Of a stretch of 64,000 nucleotides of DNA, positions 46,430-57,536 are shown one piece after another. This DNA comes from Mycobacterium sp. E1747 (lineage in GTDB: Bacteria; Actinomycetota; Actinomycetes; Mycobacteriales; Mycobacteriaceae): assembly GCF_001667775.1 (NCBI RefSeq), contig NZ_LZJI01000183.1, forward strand, positions 92,088 through 156,087. Reading direction: 5' to 3'. Below the pieces are notes generated by a model, which worked only from the letters and a program-made list of their open reading frames with translations, was not told the DNA's origin and did not search any database. Positions within the stretch are counted from its first letter, which is position 1, and the number at the start of each line of letters is the position of its first letter. The translations under genes and the position numbers were made by a program.

Positions 46430-46472
46430 ACCAAAACAACTAGCGGCGGAAACCCCGAAGGGTTCCCGCCGC
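46430..46472 (-). terminator. Intrinsic terminator of fbpA
   Basis: On the minus strand a 13-bp stem (46472-46460 with 46455-46443, one G-T pair) closes a TTCG tetraloop and is followed by TAGTTGTTTTGG. This is one of the few classical hairpin plus U-rich terminators in the window and begins about 20 bases after the fbpA stop. Confidence 0.8.
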
Positions 46473-46492
46473 CAGTCGCGTTGTCTGTGGGC

Positions 46493-47872
<1,380 letters not shown>

Positions 47873-49801
47873 TTACTCGCGAGGCGGCGGCGGAGCCTCT
47901 TCGGGCACCGGGAGGCCACATCTGGCGAGCTCGTAGCGTGGCACCCGGTCTATCCGGTATTTGGTGAATTCATAGGAATGCAGCAGGTTGGACACGAACC
48001 TGTGCGGGGTCATCGGCGCGCGCGCCGAACTCAGCACCGCCTCCGTCTCGGGGCATTTGAGGGCGGACACCGCCTCGGCGACCCACTGCTGGCTCAAGTA
48101 ACCCGGAATGCCGGGATACATCTTTACCCACGGGCCGTCGGCGATCACCCAATCCGGGAAGAGGTTCTTGTCGTGCCCAATGCGGCCGTGCTGCAACCGT
48201 TCCGTGTGTTGCGCAAGCGGATTGGCCAATCCGATCTGGTCGATCACCCTGACATCGAGCCCAACATTCATGCTGACCATGCCCAGGTTGGTGAAAAACA
48301 CTGCGTGCTGCGGTTTTTGGGGCGGCTTGTCGGGGCCCGGCTGCGCCATCGGCACCAGGTCCCACTGGATGTAATTGCCCGACGGCAGCAGTAGCGCGCC
48401 ATCGGGGGTGTTGTCGAGCGCCGTCAGGATGGCCGCCATCCGCGGATAGCCCAGGTAGTCGGCGGCGGTCAGCGGGTGCGCGTGCCCGGTGGCCTGCGCG
48501 TAGAAGCGCCGCTCGTCGACGATGCCGGAATAGCTGACATGGGTGGCGTCGTCGCCCATCCCCGGTGAATTCGCCGCCCACAGCGACCAGCCGGCCACAC
48601 CCAGCCAGAGCGCGCCGGCCGCGCCGGCCACCCAATAGCCCGTCTCCCGCGAGTAGTCCTGCCCATCCGGAATGGCCAGCGGGATCACGGCCACGGGGGC
48701 CAGCATGCAGAACAGCGGCGCCAGCAGCACCCGCCCGTGCATGAAGTCGCCGCCCTGCCGAATCCAGTAGAGCGCCTGCAGCAGGCCGCTCACCAGAATG
48801 AAAGCCACGACGGCGGGCGGGCTTTGAACCGCCCGGGCCACCCGTCCGTAGTTAGGCGCGAGGGCGGGGCGCAAGAACGACGGCCGGCGGCGCGCGGCGA
48901 GCAGCAACAGCCCTAGCGGCAGGAGGAGCACCACGGGCACCCACACGGCATAGGGCGCGTCGAAATTCAGCAGGTAGATCATGCCTTGGGACCACTTGTC
49001 GCCGGCCGCGTCCTTGGCGAGCGCGGTCCCCGGCACCAGCAGGCCGTAGTAGCCCATGCGGAAGATTTGGTAGCCGACGGGCAGCAGCCCCCCGGCCACC
49101 ACGACGAGCACTCGGCGGCGCCAGGTCCGCGCCGCGACCAGCATCATGATCAGCGCAAGCCCGCCCATCAACGCCAGCTCGGGTCGGACCAGGACGCTGA
49201 AGCCGGCGACGAACGCCAGCGCACCGATGAAGACATCGCGATCCGGGCGGTTCCGTACCGGCTGCGCCCAGCAGACCATCATCCACCACAGCAATCCGAG
49301 GTAGGCCAGGGTCAGTCCGCTCTCTAGACCGGAGGTGGCGAAGTCGCGCGCGGGCGGGAGCGAGATATAGACCAACGCGCCGGCGGGCAGCATGACGGCC
49401 CTGCGGCCGCGGAGACTCGGGGCATACAACCGGGCAGCCCCCAGCATGAGCAGGGCCATGCCCACCACCGACAGCGTCAGGGCCAGCGCCAGCGCCACGT
49501 ATTCCATCCGCATCGGCCCGCCCACCCAGCTGCCGACGTACATCAGATAGGTCCACGCCGTGGAGGTGTTGGCCTCCACCCGCTCCCCCTGGTTGAAGAC
49601 CGGCCCGTTGCCGGCGAGCAGGTTACGTACCGTGCGCAACACGATCAGCCCGTCGTCGGCGATCCAGCGCCGCTGCCAAGCGCCCCAGGCGAACAGGACG
49701 GAGACCACGGCCACGCTGATCCACAAGCTGACCCGCACCAGTGTTGTGTAGGGGAACACCGGCCAGCCCAACCGCCTGATGACCGGCCGGCTGCGCATCA
49801 T
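47873..49801 (-). CDS. aftB: Terminal beta-(1,2)-arabinofuranosyltransferase AftB
   Basis: A GT-C membrane protein of about 642 residues equal to M. tuberculosis AftB (Rv3805c, 627 aa). The first helix (RVSLWISVAVVSVLFAWGAW) is followed by RRWIADDGLIVLRT with the DDG motif and NQGERVEANTSTAWTY. About ten helices and a periplasmic C-terminal domain (SPGMGDDATHVSYSG) follow. It adds the terminal beta-1,2-arabinofuranose residues that receive mycolates. The start is uncertain: ATG 49801 or 49798, or the GTG at 49738 that matches the M. tuberculosis start. Neither has a clear ribosome binding site. ubiA ends 28 bp upstream. Confidence 0.92.
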   Translation of the reverse strand: MMRSRPVIRRLGWPVFPYTTLVRVSLWISVAVVSVLFAWGAWQRRWIADDGLIVLRTVRNLLAGNGPVFNQGERVEANTSTAWTYLMYVGSWVGGPMRMEYVALALALTLSVVGMALLMLGAARLYAPSLRGRRAVMLPAGALVYISLPPARDFATSGLESGLTLAYLGLLWWMMVCWAQPVRNRPDRDVFIGALAFVAGFSVLVRPELALMGGLALIMMLVAARTWRRRVLVVVAGGLLPVGYQIFRMGYYGLLVPGTALAKDAAGDKWSQGMIYLLNFDAPYAVWVPVVLLLPLGLLLLAARRRPSFLRPALAPNYGRVARAVQSPPAVVAFILVSGLLQALYWIRQGGDFMHGRVLLAPLFCMLAPVAVIPLAIPDGQDYSRETGYWVAGAAGALWLGVAGWSLWAANSPGMGDDATHVSYSGIVDERRFYAQATGHAHPLTAADYLGYPRMAAILTALDNTPDGALLLPSGNYIQWDLVPMAQPGPDKPPQKPQHAVFFTNLGMVSMNVGLDVRVIDQIGLANPLAQHTERLQHGRIGHDKNLFPDWVIADGPWVKMYPGIPGYLSQQWVAEAVSALKCPETEAVLSSARAPMTPHRFVSNLLHSYEFTKYRIDRVPRYELARCGLPVPEEAPPPPRE

Positions 49802-49829
49802 GCGCGCTTTGAGGGCCTGCAGTTCGGGG

Positions 49830-50747
49830 CTAGCCGAAGGCAACGGCGGCTCCAACTGTCGCGATCCACGCCACCGCCAGCAGCTGCAACACCCGGTCCC
49901 GCAACGCGATGTCCTCGGGTTCCCCGGCCAACCCGCCATCGACGTCGACCGCATAGCGCAGGATGGCGATGGTGAACGGGACCATCGAGACCACAAACCA
50001 GCCCGCCGCACCCTTTTCCCGGTCGAAGGCCCACAGCCCGTAGCAGACCACCAGCGCGGTGGCCGACAACGTCCAGACGAACCGCAGATAGGTGCTGGTG
50101 TAGTTCTCCAGGGCCTTGCGGATCTTGGCGCCGGTGCGCTCGGCCAGCTGCAGCTCGGCGTATCGCTTGCCGGCCACCATGAACAGCGACCCGAACGCCA
50201 TCACCAGCAAGAACCACTGGGTCAGGCGGATGTCGGTGGCCGCGCCCCCAGCGATGGCCCGGAGCAGATAGGCCGACGACACGATGCAGATGTCCATCAC
50301 CGCTTGGTGTTTGAGGCCATAGCAGTAGCCCAGCTGCATGGTGAGGTAGATGGCCAGCACCAGCGCCAGGTGGGGTGTGATCCACCAGCCGATGACCAGC
50401 GAGGCGATTCCCAGCACCGCCGCCAGGGCGTAGGCCAGCCACTCCGGCACGACACCGGCGGCGATCGGACGGAATTTCTTGGTGGGGTGCTCGCGGTCGG
50501 CCTCGACGTCGCGCGCGTCGTTGATCAGGTAGATCGACGACGCGGCCAGACAGAACGCCACGAACGCGCCCAGGGCCGGGTAAGCCTTGTCCATCACGTC
50601 GCGCAAGTGGTAGTGCACCGGGCCGCCCAACGCGGCCAGCGGCGCGGCCAGCACCAGGACGTTCTTCACCCATTGGCGTGGTCGGATCGCCTTGACCACC
50701 CCGACCACCACGTTGCCCGAGGGCCCGGTCACCACGTCCTCACTCAT
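49830..50747 (-). CDS. ubiA: Decaprenyl-phosphate phosphoribosyltransferase
   Basis: A 305-residue polytopic UbiA-family prenyltransferase-fold protein equal to M. tuberculosis Rv3806c. The polyprenyl/phosphate motif NDARDVEADREHPTKKFRP is intact and a second Asp-rich loop reads YAVDVDGG. It transfers phosphoribose from PRPP to decaprenyl phosphate, the first committed step of arabinose donor synthesis; inside the membrane, with the active site facing the cytoplasm. About nine helices are visible. The ATG at 50747 overlaps the end of the PAP2 gene by eight bases. Confidence 0.95.
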   Translation of the reverse strand: MSEDVVTGPSGNVVVGVVKAIRPRQWVKNVLVLAAPLAALGGPVHYHLRDVMDKAYPALGAFVAFCLAASSIYLINDARDVEADREHPTKKFRPIAAGVVPEWLAYALAAVLGIASLVIGWWITPHLALVLAIYLTMQLGYCYGLKHQAVMDICIVSSAYLLRAIAGGAATDIRLTQWFLLVMAFGSLFMVAGKRYAELQLAERTGAKIRKALENYTSTYLRFVWTLSATALVVCYGLWAFDREKGAAGWFVVSMVPFTIAILRYAVDVDGGLAGEPEDIALRDRVLQLLAVAWIATVGAAVAFG

Positions 50748-51279
50748 ACCGCCAGACCTTCCGCGCCCGACCTTGTAGCCGAACGGTGATTCGCGCGACG
50801 GTGGCGCCGAGGGCGATGCCGCAGGCCACGTCGCTGGGATAGTGCACCCCCAGCAGCATCCGCGACAGCGCCATCGGGGGGATCAGCAGGGCCGGAAGCG
50901 GCAAACCCGTGATCCGGCCCATCAGGATGGCCGCGGCCGTCGTCGAAGTGGCATGGGCCGACGGGAAACTCAGCCGGCTGGGGGTGCCGACGTTCACCAC
51001 GACGGCCGGGTCATGCGGCCGCTGGCGCCGCACCATGCGCTTGACCAGCACGGCGGCGGCGTGCGCGGCGAACGTCCCCGCCCCGGCGACCAGCCAGTCC
51101 CACCGCCGCTTGGGTGCCAGCACTGCGCCGACTGCTGCGACGGCCAGCCAGCCGAGGCTGTGCTCGCCGAAATGGGACAGGCCGCGCGCCGTCGTCAGCA
51201 CGCCGGGGCGCTCGGCGAGCGCGGCTTGCACGGCCACCAGAGCGGCGACTTCGCCGCGCGGGGAGGCCGAATCAGCCAT
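50740..51279 (-). CDS. PAP2-family phospholipid phosphatase (Rv3807c)
   Basis: A 179-residue membrane phosphatase with all three PAP2 motifs: KRMVRRQRP, PSAHATS and SRMLLGVHYPSD, the last two holding the catalytic His residues. It equals M. tuberculosis Rv3807c, proposed to remove the 5-phosphate from decaprenyl-phosphoryl-5-phosphoribose made by UbiA, giving the DprE1 substrate. That role is inferred from position and family. It overlaps ubiA by eight bases and glfT2 by eight bases. Confidence 0.9.
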   Translation of the reverse strand: MADSASPRGEVAALVAVQAALAERPGVLTTARGLSHFGEHSLGWLAVAAVGAVLAPKRRWDWLVAGAGTFAAHAAAVLVKRMVRRQRPHDPAVVVNVGTPSRLSFPSAHATSTTAAAILMGRITGLPLPALLIPPMALSRMLLGVHYPSDVACGIALGATVARITVRLQGRARKVWRYE

Positions 51280-53167
51280 GCTCTCGCTCGGCGTGCGCGG
51301 GCAGCAGCGCCGTCTCCCATTTCTGCTTGCTGGACAGCACCGGAAGAGCGTCCCGGTACGTTCTGCGCATCTCGTCGAAGCGGCTCACCAGCTGGCGCTG
51401 CCGGCGCAGCGAGGCGAACAGCAGCTGGAACATCTTGCGCCGGTCGCGTTGCCGGTAGACCACGCCGCACCCGTCGGCCGTCGTCACGGTGACGCCGTCG
51501 ACCGTGCACAGCCGGAACCAGCGGGCGTCCTGGGTCGGCACGTTGAATTCGGGGCGCCGGTGGGCCTCGGGGTCGGCCTTGGTCGCGTTGTGCAAAATGC
51601 CGCGGGCCAGCCGGTAACCGATCGACACCGGGTTCACCGGCGGCTTCATCGCCTTGGTCTTGTTCGACGGCGTCGGGAGTTCGCTCGCGGCCGGCAGCAC
51701 CACCGCGTCCGGATACTCCTTACGCAGCCGATGCACCTCGGGCAGCGCGGATTCCAGGATCGAGAAGATGTGCTCCGGCCCGGCAAGGAAGTCGTCGATC
51801 GCCCTGTTCTGAATCGCGACGGTCGAATACTCAAGGCAAGCAAGGTGTTTCAGCGTTGCCCTCAGGTGACTGCGAACCAGCCCGGTGATATCGCCGTCCC
51901 AGTGCATCGCGGCGACCACCAGCCGGTTGCGCAGGTGGTAGTAGGCCTGCCAGTCGATGGCGTCGTCCTTGTCGCTCCAGGCCATGTGCCAGATCGCCGC
52001 GCCGGGCAGCGTGACGGTCGGGTACCCGTGCTCGCCGGCGCGCAGGCCGTACTCGGCGTCATCCCATTTGATGAACAGCGGTAGCGGTTGGCCCAGTTCC
52101 TCGGCGACCTGCCGCGGGATCATGCACGTCCACCAGCCGTTGAAGTCGACGTCGATGCGCCGGTGCAGCAGCGTGCTTCGAATGTTCCTGTGGTTCAAGG
52201 GGTATTCGGCGAAGTCGTGGTCGTACTCGGCGTGCGGCGCGGCGGTCCACATGAAGTTCGACTGGTTGACGACCTCGCCCATGATGTGCAGGTGCGACGG
52301 CTCCTGCAGGTTGAGCATTTGACCGCCGATCAGCATCGGGGTCTTGGCGAAGCGGTGCAGGGCAAGCACCCGCAGGATCGAGTCGGGCTCGATGCGGATG
52401 TCGTCGTCCATGAACAAGATCTGTTGGCAGTCCGTGTTTTTCAGCGCCTCGTACATCACCCGGCTGTAACCGCCCGAGCCGCCCAGGTTGGGCTGGTTGT
52501 GAATGGTCAGCCGGCTGCCCAGCCCGGCGGCCGCCGCCGGGAAGTCCGGGTGGTCACGCACCTTTCGGGTGCCCTGGTCCGGGACGATCACGGCCCCGAT
52601 CACCGCGTCCACCAAGGGATCTGCAGTAAGGTCGGCCAGCGCGTTGACGCAGTCGGCGGGCCGGTTGAACGTGGGGATGCCGACCGCGATGTTGGCCGTG
52701 CCCGGCGCGGGCTCGGTCGCATACCAGCCACCGCTGACCAGGTTCACCGTGGTGTCGGTAGTGACGTCGAACCAGATCCAGCCGCCGTCCTCGAACGGCT
52801 TGAGCGGCACCTCGATCTCGACGATCGCCGGCTGATCCGCGGTTCCGACAAACTGGCGGCCTTCCACGGAGATTCGCACCCCGGTGGCCTTGGTCCGGTA
52901 CACGTCGACGCGTCCCGTTCCGCTGAGTTCGACCCGCAACACCACCGACGTGCAGATGGACCAGCGGCGCCAGTAGCTGGCCGGGAACGCGTTGAAGTAC
53001 GTGGCGAACGACACCTCGGACTCTTTGCCGATCTCCAGCGAGGTACGGCTGGTCGCGTGCGCACGCCGCGCGTTGGTGGTCGATTCCTCTAGATACAGCT
53101 TGCGCACGTCGAGGGGCTCGCCCGGACGCGGCAGGATGATTCTGGAAAGCAGGCTTACGGCGGTCAT
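51272..53167 (-). CDS. glfT2: Galactofuranosyltransferase GlfT2
   Basis: A 631-residue GT2 galactan polymerase equal to M. tuberculosis GlfT2 (Rv3808c, 637 aa). An N-terminal beta-barrel domain (about residues 1-150) is followed by the GT-A domain with GIPTFNRPADCVNAL, NLGGSGGYSR, the metal-binding FMDDDIRIEPDS and the catalytic KWDDAEYGL, plus His in IWHMAWSD. A C-terminal helical domain supports tetramerisation. It alternates beta-1,5 and beta-1,6 galactofuranose links to build galactan. ATG 53167 overlaps the stop of the 14-codon ORF; no separate strong ribosome site is seen for it. Confidence 0.96.
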   Translation of the reverse strand: MTAVSLLSRIILPRPGEPLDVRKLYLEESTTNARRAHATSRTSLEIGKESEVSFATYFNAFPASYWRRWSICTSVVLRVELSGTGRVDVYRTKATGVRISVEGRQFVGTADQPAIVEIEVPLKPFEDGGWIWFDVTTDTTVNLVSGGWYATEPAPGTANIAVGIPTFNRPADCVNALADLTADPLVDAVIGAVIVPDQGTRKVRDHPDFPAAAAGLGSRLTIHNQPNLGGSGGYSRVMYEALKNTDCQQILFMDDDIRIEPDSILRVLALHRFAKTPMLIGGQMLNLQEPSHLHIMGEVVNQSNFMWTAAPHAEYDHDFAEYPLNHRNIRSTLLHRRIDVDFNGWWTCMIPRQVAEELGQPLPLFIKWDDAEYGLRAGEHGYPTVTLPGAAIWHMAWSDKDDAIDWQAYYHLRNRLVVAAMHWDGDITGLVRSHLRATLKHLACLEYSTVAIQNRAIDDFLAGPEHIFSILESALPEVHRLRKEYPDAVVLPAASELPTPSNKTKAMKPPVNPVSIGYRLARGILHNATKADPEAHRRPEFNVPTQDARWFRLCTVDGVTVTTADGCGVVYRQRDRRKMFQLLFASLRRQRQLVSRFDEMRRTYRDALPVLSSKQKWETALLPAHAEREHG

Positions 53168-53208
53168 TTAGCGCCGTCCCCCACAAGCGGGTGGTACTCC
53201 CACCTCAT
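53164..53208 (-). CDS. 14-codon ORF coupled to glfT2
   Basis: The ORF encodes MRWEYHPLVGDGAK. Its ATG (53208) lies six bases after a perfect AGGAGG that overlaps the glf stop codon. Its TGA (53166-53164) overlaps the glfT2 ATG as ATGA. glfT2 itself has no good Shine-Dalgarno sequence, so ribosomes leaving this short ORF could restart at glfT2. It may be a coupling leader rather than a functional peptide. Alternatively an upstream start read in another frame is chance. Confidence 0.5.
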   Translation of the reverse strand: MRWEYHPLVGDGAK

Positions 53209-53219
53209 CGCTGGCCTCC

Positions 53220-54473
<1,254 letters not shown>

Positions 54474-54713
54474 CTAACCCATTTGGCGAGGCCAGGAAGT
54501 CCACGATCGGTCAACTGGCCGGTCTTTTCGGCCCCATGGGCCCGGCGATCACAGTCCGAGTCGCATTTACCTCACGATTCAATATCACCACTCTAGTCAC
54601 AGCAATCTCACTCGTACCATCGACTCTGTGTGGTTGTCGCCGGCTACGAACTCGGCAAGGCCGCACTGAAACAACGCAGTTGACATTGAGTTGTCCAGAT
54701 TGAGGAGACTTCC

Positions 54714-55751
54714 GTGCCGAACCGACGCCGACGCAAGCTTTCGACAGCCATGAGCGCGGTCGCCGCCCTGGCAGTGGCGAGTCCTTGCGCATACTTCCTT
54801 GTCTACGAATCGACGGCCGGCAGCAAGCCGTCCGAGCACCACGACTTCAAGCAGGCGGCCATGATGACCGACCTGCCGGGCGAGCTGATGGGCGCGCTGT
54901 CGCAGGGGCTGTCACAATTCGGGATCAACCTGCCCCCGGTGCCCGCGCTGAGCGGCGGCGCGGCCAGCACTCCGGGCCTGACCAGCCCCGGCCTGGGCAC
55001 TCCGGGCCTCGGGACTCCAGGACTCACCAGCCCGGGGTTGACCAGTCCTGGCCTGACCAGCCCGGGGTTGACCAGTCCTGGCCTGACCAGCCCCGGCCTG
55101 ACCAGCCCTGCGCTCACCAGCCCGGGCCTGGCGCCCACGACGCCGGGGCTCACCGCGCCTGGCGCGCTGCCAACCACGCCGGGCGCCGGGGTGGCGACTC
55201 CGGGTGCGGGGCTCAACCCGGCGCTGTCCAACCCGGGGCTGACCAGCCCGGCCGGTATCGCGCCCGGCCTGGGCAGCCCGACGGCTGGCGGTGAAGTGCC
55301 GATCACGGCTCCGGCCAGCCTGGACCCGGGCGCTGACGGCACCTACCCGATCCTCGGCGATCCGTCGTCCTTCGGTAACGGTTCACCGATCGGTGGTGGC
55401 ACCGGCCTCGGCGGCGGCGGAAGCTCCAGCGGCGGCGGTGGCCTGGTCAACGACGTGATGCAGGCCGCCAACCAGCTTGGCGCCGGTCAGGCCATCGACC
55501 TGCTCAAGGGCCTGGTGATGCCGGCGATCACGCAGGGTCTGCACGGCGGGGCCGGCGCAGCCGGTGCCCTCCCGGGTGCCGCCGGTGCCCTGCCGGGTGC
55601 CGCGGGTGCCCTGCCGGGTGCCGCGGGTGCCCTGCCGGGTGCCGCGGGCGCCCTGCCGGGTGCCGCCGCGGGTGCCCTGCCGGCCGCCGCGGGCGCTGCC
55701 GGGGCGTTGCCGGCTGCCGCGGGCGCGGCACCGGTCCTGCCCCCCGTCTAG
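54714..55751 (+). CDS. erp: Exported repetitive protein Erp
   Basis: A 345-residue secreted protein equal to M. tuberculosis Erp/PirG (Rv3810, 284 aa). A signal peptide (RRRRKLSTAMSAVAALAVASP) is followed by a conserved N-terminal domain (DFKQAAMMTDLPGELMGAL). About eleven PGLTS-type five-residue repeats lie at 54967-55143. A Gly-rich stretch and a conserved hydrophobic segment (NQLGAGQAIDLLKGLVMP) follow. A second array of GALPG repeats ends the protein; it is not recalled from M. tuberculosis. Erp is a surface virulence factor. The GTG has GAGGAG five bases upstream. Confidence 0.92.
   Translation: MPNRRRRKLSTAMSAVAALAVASPCAYFLVYESTAGSKPSEHHDFKQAAMMTDLPGELMGALSQGLSQFGINLPPVPALSGGAASTPGLTSPGLGTPGLGTPGLTSPGLTSPGLTSPGLTSPGLTSPGLTSPALTSPGLAPTTPGLTAPGALPTTPGAGVATPGAGLNPALSNPGLTSPAGIAPGLGSPTAGGEVPITAPASLDPGADGTYPILGDPSSFGNGSPIGGGTGLGGGGSSSGGGGLVNDVMQAANQLGAGQAIDLLKGLVMPAITQGLHGGAGAAGALPGAAGALPGAAGALPGAAGALPGAAGALPGAAAGALPAAAGAAGALPAAAGAAPVLPPV
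54967..55143 (+). repeat. PGLTS repeat array in erp
   Basis: About eleven imperfect 15-bp units encode PGLTS, PGLGT or PALTS. Unit number varies between mycobacterial species. Confidence 0.85.
55556..55712 (+). repeat. GALPG repeat array in erp
   Basis: Five near-identical 18-bp units encode AAGALPG, followed by degenerate AAAGALPA units. The last 50 residues of Erp consist largely of this array. Confidence 0.8.
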
Positions 55752-55773
55752 ACCTCGGGAAACCTCCCAACCA

Positions 55774-55806
55774 GACGGCACCGCAGATTTCTTCTGCGGT
55801 GCCGTC
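55774..55806 (+). terminator. Perfect 14-bp hairpin after erp
   Basis: GACGGCACCGCAGA (55774-55787) and TCTGCGGTGCCGTC (55793-55806) pair perfectly around TTTCT, 23 bases after the erp stop. No U-tract follows, but the stem is very stable. Confidence 0.7.
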
Positions 55807-55872
55807 GAATGTTGGCTGCAGATTCGCGACGCCCCGGTCGTGTCGTCTCAGCATTAACATTAGAAACACAAG

Positions 55873-55878
55873 TAACAT
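55873..55878 (+). promoter_or_regulatory. Leaderless -10 of the PGRP/LGFP gene
   Basis: TAACAT ends six bases before the GTG at 55885. Confidence 0.45.
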
Positions 55879-55884
55879 CGCCTG

Positions 55885-57519
55885 GTGTCTCGTAGTCGTG
55901 GGCCGACGACGTTGCTCGCCGCCATCGCGGCGACCGTCGTCATCGTCTCCTGGGTGGCGGACACCGCAGCGGACCACCGCACTGCCAGCCCGCCGCCCGC
56001 CCATGACACCCAGCTGGCCGAACAGCCGCTGGTCGGGTTGGGCGGCGGTGTCACGGTTCGCCAGATCAGCCAGCAGACCCCGTTCTCCCTTGTCGCCCTC
56101 ACCGGCGACCTGGCAGGCACCTCTACCCGGGTGCGGGCGCGCCGGCCCGACGGTTCGTGGGGGCCGTGGTACCAGACCGAGTACGAGACGGCGGCGCCCG
56201 ACGGGGTGACGGCGGCCGGATCGCTCGAAGGGCCACGCGGAACCGACCCGGTCTTCGTCGGCACCACCACCACCGTCGAGATCGCGGTCACCCGCCCGAT
56301 CGATGCGCCGGTAACCCAACCGCAGTCCGCGCCCCCCAACGAGGCCGGCCTGGGCTACAAACCGGCCTCCCGGGAACAACCCTTCGGCCAGAACATCTCC
56401 GCCATCCTCATCTCTCCGCCGCAAGCGCCGGCGAAAGCGCAATGGACGCCGCCGTCGGGGGTGTTGATGCCCGGGCAGGCCCCTGCCATCATCGGCCGGG
56501 CGGAGTGGGGCGCCGACGAGTCGCTGCGATGCGGTAGTCCACAGTACGACAATGGGATTCGCGCCGCCGTGGTGCACCACACCGCGGGCAGTAACGACTA
56601 CTCGCCGCTGGAATCGGCCGGCATCGTCAAGGCCATCTACACCTATCACAGCAAGACGTTGGGCTGGTGCGACATCGCCTACAACGCCCTGGTCGACAAG
56701 TACGGCCAGGTGTTCGAGGGCAGCGCCGGGGGGTTGACCAAGGCCGTCGAGGCCTTCCACACCGGTGGATTCAACCGCAACACCTGGGGCGTGGCGATGA
56801 TCGGCAACTTCGACGACGTACCGCCGACGCCGATCCAACTGCGCACCCTCGGCAGGCTGCTCGGCTGGCGCCTGGGCCTCGACGGCGTCGACCCCAAGGG
56901 CACCGTGTCGCTGGAGTCGGCGGGTAGCCACTACACCACCTTCCCGGCCGGATCCATCGCGACGCTGCCCACGATCTTCACGCACCGCGACGTCGGCAAC
57001 ACCGATTGCCCGGGCAATGCCGCCTACGCGCTAATGGACGAAGTGCGTGACGTGGCTTCGCATTTCAACGATCCGCCCGAGGAATTGATCAAGGCCCTGC
57101 AGGGCGGTGCGATCTACGATCACTGGCAGGCGATGGGCGGCATGAACAGCGTGCTGGGCGCGCCGACATCCCCGGAGGACAGCGCAGAGGGTGACGCCCG
57201 GTACGTCACGTTCGCCCGGGGTGCGATGTACTGGTCGCCGGAAACGGGCGCGCAGCCCGTCACCGGCGCGATCTACGACGCCTGGGCGTCGCTGAGCTAC
57301 GAACGCGGTCCGCTCGGGTTGCCGACCAGCGCGGAACTTCAAGAGCCGCTACAGATTACGCAGAACTTCCAGCACGGCACGCTGAACTACGAGAGGCTCA
57401 CTGGCAACGTCACCGAGGTCGCGGAGGGCATCACCACGCCGCTCTCGACGCAATCACCGAGTGGCCCCACCGTGCCGCCCGAACACTTCTCGCTACCGGC
57501 GCACCCGTCCGCCACCTAG
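55885..57519 (+). CDS. Secreted PGRP/amidase-like protein with LGFP repeats (Rv3811)
   Basis: A 544-residue protein equal to M. tuberculosis Rv3811 (539 aa, annotated csp). An N-terminal signal sequence (LLAAIAATVVIVSWVADTAA) precedes a region of unknown fold. The peptidoglycan recognition/amidase_2 domain spans about residues 195-390, with zinc ligands in VVHHTAG and THRDVGNTDCPG. LGFP repeats (IYDHWQAMGGMNSVLGAPTS and a second copy near IYDAWASLSYERGPLGLP) follow at the C-terminus. It probably cleaves or binds peptidoglycan at the cell surface. No PE_PGRS62 gene follows; the next gene is convergent, 17 bp away. Confidence 0.9.
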   Translation: MSRSRGPTTLLAAIAATVVIVSWVADTAADHRTASPPPAHDTQLAEQPLVGLGGGVTVRQISQQTPFSLVALTGDLAGTSTRVRARRPDGSWGPWYQTEYETAAPDGVTAAGSLEGPRGTDPVFVGTTTTVEIAVTRPIDAPVTQPQSAPPNEAGLGYKPASREQPFGQNISAILISPPQAPAKAQWTPPSGVLMPGQAPAIIGRAEWGADESLRCGSPQYDNGIRAAVVHHTAGSNDYSPLESAGIVKAIYTYHSKTLGWCDIAYNALVDKYGQVFEGSAGGLTKAVEAFHTGGFNRNTWGVAMIGNFDDVPPTPIQLRTLGRLLGWRLGLDGVDPKGTVSLESAGSHYTTFPAGSIATLPTIFTHRDVGNTDCPGNAAYALMDEVRDVASHFNDPPEELIKALQGGAIYDHWQAMGGMNSVLGAPTSPEDSAEGDARYVTFARGAMYWSPETGAQPVTGAIYDAWASLSYERGPLGLPTSAELQEPLQITQNFQHGTLNYERLTGNVTEVAEGITTPLSTQSPSGPTVPPEHFSLPAHPSAT

Positions 57520-57536
57520 CCGGGCCGAAACCGACG

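Noticed and set aside
54680..54685. TTGACA upstream of erp as a -35
   Set aside because: The position 17 bases downstream falls on the ribosome site, so there is no room for a -10.
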